Assembly (NCBI GenBank): GCA_022824105.1
Contig: JAJEAZ010000213.1
Coordinates: 1-39,039, forward strand
Source: Alphaproteobacteria bacterium
GTDB taxonomy: Bacteria; Pseudomonadota; Alphaproteobacteria; Bin95
DNA length: 39,039 nucleotides
Reading direction: 5' to 3'
Shown: one piece after another, positions 33,311 to 39,039 of the stretch
How positions within the stretch are numbered: position 1 is the stretch's first letter
How the letters are laid out: each line of letters begins with the position of its first letter
Made by a program: the position numbers and the translations under genes
The notes under the pieces: generated by a model
The model's database searches: none
What the model saw: the letters and a program-made list of their open reading frames with translations, nothing else
What the model was told of the DNA's origin: nothing

Positions 33311-34145
33311 CTATTCGGAAGCGTATCCTGCGTTTCTGAAGTAGTTTGCGCATTCTGCGGGTGAGAAGCGGTCGAGCAGGGCGCCGATGCGCTGCCAGGT
33401 CGCTTCGGCGGTCCGTTCTGCGGCGTCGCGCAGCAGATGCTTGAGCTTGGCGAAGACCTGTTCGATCGGGTTGAGGTCCGCGTTGTAGGACGGCAGGAAC
33501 AACAGCTGGGCGCGGGCCTGTCGGATGGCCTTTCTGACGGCCGCGCCCTTGTGGCTGGCGAGATTGTCCAACACCACCACATCGCCCGGCGTCATGGTCG
33601 GGACGAGGAACTGCTCGACGTAGGCGCGGAAGGCGTCGCCGTTGACCGGTCCGCCGAGGACGCAAGGCGCGTCGATCCGGTCGACGCGCAGCGCGGCGAT
33701 GAAGGTCCCAGTCAGGTATGGGGTGCGCCAGTGGCGGTGCGGCACGTGCCCGATCAGGCGCGCGCCCCTGGGGGGCCCAGCCACGCAAGGGCGCCATGTT
33801 GGTCTTGGCCCAGGTCTCGTCGATGAAGACCAGCCGGCGCGGATCAATCCGCTTCTGGTGGCGCTTCCAGCGTGTCCGCCGGCGCGCGACGTCCGGCCGG
33901 CATTGCTCGCTGGCCAGCGCGGTTTCTTTTAACGAGTAGCCGGCGCGGTGCACCGCCTTCCAGACCGTGCGGTAATCCACCCTGGGGCCGCGTGCGGCCA
34001 GCTCGCAGACCAGCCCGCGCAGGGTGAACGGGGTCTCGATCCGCGCCAGCAGCCAGTCCTCGTGCTCCCCGACGATCTTGCGCGGACGCCGCCCGCCGAT
34101 CTTCGCCGGCGCGCATGGTGAATACGAGAGCGAGGCGCCTTGCAT
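33311..34145 (-). mobile_element. IS630-family transposase, truncated and frameshifted at a C6 run
   Basis: Frame A (from 34145; homology from about 34117) has PAKIGGRRPRKIVGEHEDWL, LACELAARG-like and RRLVFIDETWAKTNMAPLRG with the first catalytic Asp. Frame B (to 33311) has ARLIGHVPHRHWRTPYLTGT, GDVVVLDNLASHKGAAVRKA with the second Asp, DLNPIEQVFAKLKHLLR with the catalytic Glu, and the usual end SPAECANYFRNAGYASE. The frames join at six C residues (33770-33775, minus): removing one C gives the normal GWAPRGARLIG. The N-terminal helix-turn-helix of IS630 transposases is absent upstream of about 34120, so the copy is also 5'-truncated. No clear terminal inverted repeats were found. Confidence 0.85.
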
Positions 34146-34552
34146 GCGGCAATCCCAAACGAAGGCAATCAGCGCCGCGAGGTTGATTCAATCCGCTTTC
34201 GGTACGATGACAGGAAATCGGGCGCGTTTCCGCGGATATAGCGAAGAATCAAGGCGTTCCGCCGTGTTGCGCTTACCGCCGCCGCATCGGAGCTCGATTC
34301 TGACGAAATGAGAGCCAAAGTCGTAACCTTCCGGATCAGATCGCGACCTGCGGTCGAAGAAGGAGAACGGCGTGCAATGTCGGTTTGCCTCGGGTCGGGT
34401 TCGGGATCAAGGTGTCGACCAGGTAGCGGCCGATGCGCAAAGTTCGAGGTGAACGATCTCGATGCGTGTCGCGGTATCTCGGGGCATTGTGGCCCGGTTC
34501 CTGTCCGGGGGCGGCGGCGTCCGGCGCCTCAGTCGGCTCTGGCGACGCAAGG
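34146..34552. other. Scar region without recognisable gene
   Basis: About 400 bases between the truncated IS630 copy and a LysR remnant. Frames here are short, rich in Arg and Pro and unlike any known family. It probably consists of rearranged DNA left by insertions. Confidence 0.4.
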
Positions 34553-34870
34553 TCACGGATTCTGGCCGAGCGCGGCGTGGCGCAGGGCCTGTTTGAGCGC
34601 CCGGAACGACGGCAGGTCTTCGGCGGAGCGGCGGGCGACGAAGCCCGTGCGGTAGGGGAAGCGGCCGATCTGGACCGGCAGCGGCCGGGCGAGCTCGCCG
34701 GGCGGGCAGCGGAGCGGTTCGATCGAGAGCCAGGCGAGCGAGGGCGCGGGGGTAAGCGCGACCAGGTCGTCGTGGCCTGCGGTCGCCGGCCCGTCGACAT
34801 CGACCCAGGGCTAGGGCGTGAGGCCGCCGGGGCGACCGGCCGTGCGCAACACCGCGCAAAGATCGATCTC
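34553..34870 (-). pseudogene. LysR-type regulator C-terminal remnant with internal TAG
   Basis: The minus frame ending at TGA 34553-34555 reads DLVALTPAPSLAWLSIEPLR, then GELARPLPVQIGRFPYRTGF and VARRSAEDLPSFRALKQALR, the end of a LysR effector-binding domain (LP...LPVxxPPxxxGxVxRRxxxLSPAxxAFxExLR). In the same frame, TAG at 34811-34813 interrupts VLRTAGRPGGLTP and PWVDVDGPATAGHD. The DNA-binding half is not found upstream. It is a dead regulator gene. Confidence 0.6.
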
Positions 34871-35028
34871 GTCCGCCGCCGGCGCGCGCTCCAAGCCGCC
34901 GTTCCTCCGTTGCGCGGTGGCGACGAAGCCCTGACGCTTCGCCCGGCTTCATGATGCGCCGGAAGATCTCGAAGCGGACGATGCCGCCATCCTTGATCTT
35001 CCGGTGATGACCGACTCGGGCCTCGCCT

Positions 35029-35100
35029 TTAGGCCAGGGCGATCCCGAGCAGCCTCCTGGCGTTCCGGTCGGCGATGTTCTCCTTGACGCCCCGGGGCGA
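35029..35100 (-). pseudogene. Amidohydrolase C-terminal remnant, duplicate of the 37077 gene's tail
   Basis: The minus frame reads GVKENIADRNARRLLGIALA followed by TAA at 35029-35031. The intact amidohydrolase at 37077-38231 ends ATREKIAHRNARRLLGIAPA. The DNA is also alike over about 65 bases (both share GGCGATCCCGAGCAGCCTCC). So the tail of a second amidohydrolase gene survives 2 kb from the intact one, on the other side of the ammonia-lyase-like gene. Confidence 0.75.
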
Positions 35101-35167
35101 GCCTGCGGAGGGCGCCGACGACCGATCAGGAAACCTGTCCGACCTGACGCCGACCTGGGACGGTCGC

Positions 35168-36637
35168 TCAAATCAGCGCCGCGATGTCCCCACGGCCGAT
35201 CGCTGCTTCGGAATAGCTTGTTTTCAGCCGCCTCAGGGTCGCGCCGAGATCGCTGACGCGGCCCTGCTCGAACGGCGGGACGATCGTGTCCAGCGCTTCG
35301 TGCAGCTCTCTGAGGTTCGGCGGTGGGGGTCGTCGGGAGAGACGGAAGGCCTGTACGATGGCGATGCTGAACGTTGCCAACGAGGCATCGACGGAGTCGG
35401 TTGAGTCAAGATGTCTCTCGTAAGCGAGGAAAACCGGCGTGGCGACATCCGACTGCCCGCCGCCGGGATCCTCGAGCCCGATCGGAAGCACCGCCGGCAT
35501 GGCAGCCTGTCGGGCCTTCTCCGCGTGGCCCGTCTGCGACCAGGCGAGAAACTCCGTACCGATCACCCTGGAGTCGGCGGGCACCAGAAGCTTGGGAAGA
35601 CCGAACGGCGCGCCGTCGAGCAGCCGACTGGTCTGCTTCGTCGCGAGGGCGCAGATGTCGGCGCCGGCAATGTTCAGCATGTCGATGGCGCGACTGGCCT
35701 GATGGTTGTGAAAGCCGCCTGGCGAGATGGCACGACCGTTCGGATGGCCGGCTTCGGGCGGCAGGTACACCGGATTGTGCGCGATCGACCGGAGCGACTG
35801 CCCGGCCGTTTCCTCTGCACTTCGCACCGCACGCGCCGCCGTTGCCAGGACCGTGGGGACGATCCGCCAGCTCACCGGCGCCTGGTGGGGCAGCCTGCCG
35901 GATGTCGGGACACCGTCCAGCAATTCGTTCAAACGCCGCAAGATATCGCGGTGATCCGGATCGGCGGTGATGGCCTGCAGGGCGGCGTCATAGGCGTCGA
36001 GCGGCGCGGCGACCGCCTCGACGGCCAGGGCGAAGACCCGCTCCAACAGGCGGAGCCTCCTTGCGGACGTGAGCGCGGCATCGGTCACGAATCCGGTGGC
36101 GAAGGGCGATCCGTTGTACAGCGACATGAACTCGCCGGCCGCGAGCTCGACATCGGCGAGCTTCGGGTAGAGCCAGCTCAGCGGCATGACCTCACCCGGT
36201 CCGGTTGCAGCGTCGAGCGGCATTGCCGGCGCGGGTCCGGAGAGAAGGCCTGCGACCCACTCGGCGGTTCCGACCGTGACGCTCGCGTGACCTTCGAGGT
36301 AGCCCGCGACCCGGGCGAGCAGCACCAGACGCACCGCGTGCTCGGGCGCCCATCGGTTTCCGCCTCCGAATTCCTTCGGGGCCCACAGGGTCTGCGAGCT
36401 TGCCAGCGCCTTCCGGCCTTTGGCGGAAAGCGGCGTTTTCGCTCGAGCGCCCGGCGCTGCCGTAGACCCGTACACAAATCCGGCGCTATCGCTGGCCAGG
36501 AGCCGTTCGAACGCTTCCCGGCACTCTGCGATGCGTGCCCTGGCGCGGTCCGACAAGGCAATGCCGGCGTTCTCGAAGCCGACCTGCCAGGCGGTATCGA
36601 GCGTCACATCGGCCAGGGAGTGCAAGATCACGACCAT
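35168..36637 (-). CDS. Histidine/phenylalanine ammonia-lyase-like protein lacking the MIO triad
   Basis: 489 residues from ATG 36637 (MVVILHSLADVTLDTAWQVG); the frame stays open farther upstream, so the start is provisional. Family traces: FVYGSTAAPG near 54-63 (cf. YGINTGFG), MSLYNGSPFATGF near 171-183 (cf. LALINGTQ), PVSWRIVPTVLATAAR (cf. QDxYSLRxxPQV), HNPVYL (cf. DNPL) and GGFHNHQASRAIDMLNIA (cf. GNFHGQPxAxAxDxLxIA). The Ala-Ser-Gly that forms the MIO cofactor in active ammonia lyases is replaced: G146-P147-G148 in ATGPGEVMPLSW (cf. GASGDLAPLAH). About 25 residues after it are also missing. It cannot form MIO; it may be a MIO-independent lyase (ergothionase-like is one possibility) or have another role. 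Confidence 0.75.
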   Translation of the reverse strand: MVVILHSLADVTLDTAWQVGFENAGIALSDRARARIAECREAFERLLASDSAGFVYGSTAAPGARAKTPLSAKGRKALASSQTLWAPKEFGGGNRWAPEHAVRLVLLARVAGYLEGHASVTVGTAEWVAGLLSGPAPAMPLDAATGPGEVMPLSWLYPKLADVELAAGEFMSLYNGSPFATGFVTDAALTSARRLRLLERVFALAVEAVAAPLDAYDAALQAITADPDHRDILRRLNELLDGVPTSGRLPHQAPVSWRIVPTVLATAARAVRSAEETAGQSLRSIAHNPVYLPPEAGHPNGRAISPGGFHNHQASRAIDMLNIAGADICALATKQTSRLLDGAPFGLPKLLVPADSRVIGTEFLAWSQTGHAEKARQAAMPAVLPIGLEDPGGGQSDVATPVFLAYERHLDSTDSVDASLATFSIAIVQAFRLSRRPPPPNLRELHEALDTIVPPFEQGRVSDLGATLRRLKTSYSEAAIGRGDIAALI

Positions 36638-37076
36638 GGGTTTCACCGAACTGCGAACCTGCGGTCGACGCAGTATCACCCGATGGGATGCGCCGCCAGA
36701 CCGAAACGATATCGCCGAAACGATTTCGATCGCGTCGGCCTGGCGGCGTCGCGTTGCACGACCGCGGTTGTCGAACATGATCTGATCGCCGCTTCTTCCG
36801 TGCATGGCGGTCGAGATTCGCAGGGCGCCGGTTGGAATCCGGTCGCAACCGGATCGACGCTGCCGCCCGCCATGCGCATCCGGCGTGCAATTCGATCGAG
36901 CGGTCTGCGACGCACGCCGAGGAAGGCTGGGCCATGCTGCGCCGCTGCTGCGCAGGCACGCAGGCGGGTACGGACGGCGGGAGGCCAGAAGATGATCGGT
37001 TGCATCCGGCCGGGTCGAAGACGGCGGTGTCCAATCGCACGATGGGCCGGAAGCGCGGCCCACTTTGGTCTCGCCT
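36638..37076. other. Intergenic stretch upstream of the lyase-like gene
   Basis: About 440 bases between the intact amidohydrolase and the lyase-like gene. The lyase frame is open through most of it, but the encoded residues (Arg-, Ser- and Pro-rich) do not resemble the family, so I treat it as leader sequence. No promoter, terminator or other gene is evident. Confidence 0.4.
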
Positions 37077-38231
37077 TCAGGCGGGGGCGATCCCGAGCAG
37101 CCTCCGGGCGTTCCGGTGGGCGATCTTCTCCCTGGTCGCCCCGGGCAGGTCGACCGTGCGGATCCAGTCGGCGCCCGCCCTGGCGCTCGCCATGGGATAG
37201 TCGACCGAGAACATGATGCGGTCCTCGCCCAGGGTCGCGAGCGCGAGCGCCAAGAGCTCGTCGCGGAAGAAGGCGCTTGTCGTGATCCACAGATTGTCGC
37301 GGAAATATTGCTGCACCGGCTTGTGCAGCCTCTTCCCCGCGATGCGGTCGAGGTCCTCCCCGACCCGCCAGTACCAGAAGGGCAGCCCCTCGCCCATGTG
37401 GCCGACCACGATCTGCAGGCGGGGAAAGCGGTCGAACGTGCCGCTCACGATCAGGCGCAGGCACTGCAGCGCCACCTCCTGGTGCCATCCGTAGCCGGGC
37501 CCGCCGAGGATCTTGCCCACCAGCTTGTCGCCCAGCCCGTCGTAGTATACCTCCATGACCCGGGGCGAGGGCCAGTTCGGGTGGATGTAGACCGGCACGC
37601 CGAGGGATTCGGCGCGGGCAAGCAGCGGCGCGAAGTCGGCATGATCGAGATACCTGCCGCCGACGGGACCGTAGCTCATGCAGCCGACGAAGCCGTGCTC
37701 CCGCACCGAGCGTTCGAGCTCGTCGGCCGCCGCCCGGGGCTCGCTCAGCGGCAGCGTGGCGAAGGCGCGGAACCGGTCCGGATCGGCCGCGACGACCTCG
37801 TTGGCGATCCGGTCGTTGAGCCTGCGGGCGAAGGCCACGCCCTCGGCGCCGGGCAGGGTCTGGGCGCCCGGCGTCACCGCCGAGAGCACCTGGATGCCGA
37901 TGCCGGCCTCGTCCATGTCGGCGATCCGCCCGGCGCCCAGGTCGAGGAGCTCCGGCCTGCGGCCGCCGCCGGCGAAGAGCCGCTCGTCCTTGCCGGTCTG
38001 CCGCCGCCGGAGTTCGGGCGTCGCGAAGTGCTCCTCCAGTCCGATCAGGAACAGCTTGCCGTCGCCATCCGGGGCGTCGGCCGGGGCGTCCGCCAGGGCG
38101 GCGCCGAACGGCCCCGGCGCTGCCGTCGCGGCGACGCCGAGGCTTGCGGCCCGGCAGAGAAACCCGCGCCGGCTCAGGGCACCGCGGGCTGTCGTGCGAC
38201 TGCCATCTGCATGCGTGTGCTTGTCGAACAT
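37077..38231 (-). CDS. Tat-exported amidohydrolase (amidohydrolase-2/ACMSD-like)
   Basis: 384 residues. The N-terminus has a twin-arginine signal (LSRRGFLCRAASLGVAATAA), so the folded enzyme should be exported with its metal. The barrel follows the amidohydrolase-2 pattern shared with gamma-resorcylate and ACMSD-type decarboxylases: LIGLEEHFATPELRRR in place of the first HxH, GVPVYIHPNWPSPR (metal His), LQIVVGHMGEGLPFWYWRV (metal His/Glu region) and IMFSVDYPMAS (metal Asp). The first motif is EEHF rather than HxH, as in several family members of this decarboxylase/hydrolase type. Export is unusual for the group. Substrate unknown, probably aromatic or a lactone. Sixty-six bases follow the upstream cytochrome gene. 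Confidence 0.87.
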   Translation of the reverse strand: MFDKHTHADGSRTTARGALSRRGFLCRAASLGVAATAAPGPFGAALADAPADAPDGDGKLFLIGLEEHFATPELRRRQTGKDERLFAGGGRRPELLDLGAGRIADMDEAGIGIQVLSAVTPGAQTLPGAEGVAFARRLNDRIANEVVAADPDRFRAFATLPLSEPRAAADELERSVREHGFVGCMSYGPVGGRYLDHADFAPLLARAESLGVPVYIHPNWPSPRVMEVYYDGLGDKLVGKILGGPGYGWHQEVALQCLRLIVSGTFDRFPRLQIVVGHMGEGLPFWYWRVGEDLDRIAGKRLHKPVQQYFRDNLWITTSAFFRDELLALALATLGEDRIMFSVDYPMASARAGADWIRTVDLPGATREKIAHRNARRLLGIAPA

Positions 38232-38297
38232 GATGCGAAACTCCCGTTCTTCGCGATCGGGCCCGTCACGCGCCCCCGCCGCCGGAACGGCGGCCCT

Positions 38298-38840
38298 CTA
38301 CCGGCCGCCGAAGGTCATGCGGCGGATGACGTCGTGGCCGTCGATCCAACGATGCTTGAAGGCCGCCGCGACGTGGCCCGCGGCGACCGCCAGCATTCCG
38401 TAGGCGAGCCACATGTGGACGTCCGCGGACAGGTCCTGCAGCGCCTCCCCGGTCTCGGGGAATATCCTGGGCATCTCGACGCCGAACCATTGCACGGTGT
38501 GGCCGCCGAAGTTGGTCTCCGCCCAGCCGGCCGCGATCACCAGCGCGGGCAGCGCGTAGAGCGCGGCGTGGCCGAGATGCGCGGCTTTGCGCTCGATCCC
38601 CCGGATCGCATCCGGCAGCGGCGGCGGCTTGTGGACCAGGCGAATGGCGATGCGCGCGACGAGCAGGGCGAGCAGCGTCACGCCGACCGAGATGTGGAGA
38701 TCGAACAGGAACTCCTCCAGCGGGGAATCCTCCTCGACCAGCGTCGTCATCGCGTAGCCGCAGCCCCACATGAAGACGAAGCCCACGGCCATGATCCAGT
38801 GCATCAGGCGCGCGGCGAGGTGGTAGCGTTCGTCGGTCAT
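38298..38840 (-). CDS. Cytochrome b561 family membrane protein
   Basis: 180 residues from ATG 38840 (MTDERYHLAARLMHWIMAVG); GAGGAG lies seven bases upstream, which favours this start over ATG 38846. There are four membrane helices. Likely haem-ligand histidines are in AARLMHWIMA, LFDLHISVGVTLL, AAHLGHAALYALP and SADVHMWLAYGML, as in bacterial (CybB-like) b561. These proteins move electrons between quinol and periplasmic acceptors. It precedes the exported amidohydrolase in the same orientation and may be cotranscribed with it. Frame intact. Confidence 0.9.
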   Translation of the reverse strand: MTDERYHLAARLMHWIMAVGFVFMWGCGYAMTTLVEEDSPLEEFLFDLHISVGVTLLALLVARIAIRLVHKPPPLPDAIRGIERKAAHLGHAALYALPALVIAAGWAETNFGGHTVQWFGVEMPRIFPETGEALQDLSADVHMWLAYGMLAVAAGHVAAAFKHRWIDGHDVIRRMTFGGR

Positions 38841-39039
38841 CGTCATGCTCCTCAGTCGGGCTTCGACGCCTGGTTCCCGGCCGTCCGCATCGATCGGGGA
38901 TGTTCGATATCGGGATTCCGGTCCGGTTCTCAATGCGCCGTCGGTAATTCGCGTCCCGCCGGACGGCGCGTGAGCGCCGGGACATCCCGGACCGGGGCCC
39001 GAGGGGAGCGGACCCTGGCCGGGATGCCGCCGGGGTGGG

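Noticed and set aside
33280-34220. Terminal inverted repeats for the IS630 copy
   Set aside because: The sequences near both ends share only a loose direct similarity (CGCGAxxTGA...), not an inverted match, and the copy is truncated.
1-39039. CRISPR arrays, tRNA or rRNA genes
   Set aside because: No regularly spaced repeats of CRISPR type, no cloverleaf with CCA-type end and no rRNA signature were recognised on either strand.

Overview
The window reads as a high-G+C alphaproteobacterial genome segment. The basis is strong G/C bias at third codon positions, F-type tra genes of the kind carried by alphaproteobacterial plasmids and integrative elements, alphaproteobacterial-looking autotransporter and ABC transporter sequences, and dense ATGA-type gene overlaps. 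I cannot name a genus. No rRNA, tRNA or CRISPR array was seen.

Left part (1-9965, minus strand): one tightly packed operon of F-type type IV secretion genes. In transcription order it holds a split DUF2285-like regulator, a truncated helix-turn-helix protein, then traA, traL, traE, traK, traB, traV, traC, an HD-like protein, trbI, a TraF-type signal peptidase, traW, ssb and traU (cut by the window edge). Most neighbours overlap by 1-4 bases. The operon looks decayed: traC has lost its central Walker A region together with a frame change, the HD-like protein has lost its metal ligands, and the HTH protein has lost its N-terminus.

Middle (10131-26760): a very large autotransporter gene has no in-frame start codon, and an 8-bp tandem repeat sits between the nearest ATGs and its signal peptide, suggesting repeat-mediated phase variation. 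Next come two tandem tyrosine recombinases (minus), a recombinase fragment and a third complete recombinase (plus), then an IS110-like remnant. An A+T-rich islet (about 20590-22510) encodes a TctC/Bug-like periplasmic protein with a six-cysteine tail and a two-TM DUF4760-like protein. It is followed by an IS remnant, a NERD/zinc-ribbon protein interrupted by one in-frame TGA, a DUF1353-like membrane protein, and a secreted caspase-like protein with a peptidoglycan-binding-like domain and MORN repeats. The C-terminal end of a TraI/TraA-type relaxase-helicase abuts, near 26760, the C-terminal end of an agmatinase gene on the other strand. I take this as the right-hand scar of the mobile element.

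Right part (26760-39039): chromosomal-looking catabolic genes. A glycine-betaine-type ABC transporter (proV-proW, with proX separate), an arginine-deiminase/DDAH-like amidinohydrolase and a LysR regulator form one divergent locus with the broken agmatinase, suggesting uptake and breakdown of a guanidino or betaine compound. Next is a scar zone with two IS630 copies (one tiny remnant, one truncated and frameshifted), a LysR remnant and the tail of a duplicated amidohydrolase. Last are an unusual histidine/phenylalanine ammonia-lyase-like protein without the Ala-Ser-Gly MIO triad, a Tat-exported amidohydrolase and a cytochrome b561.
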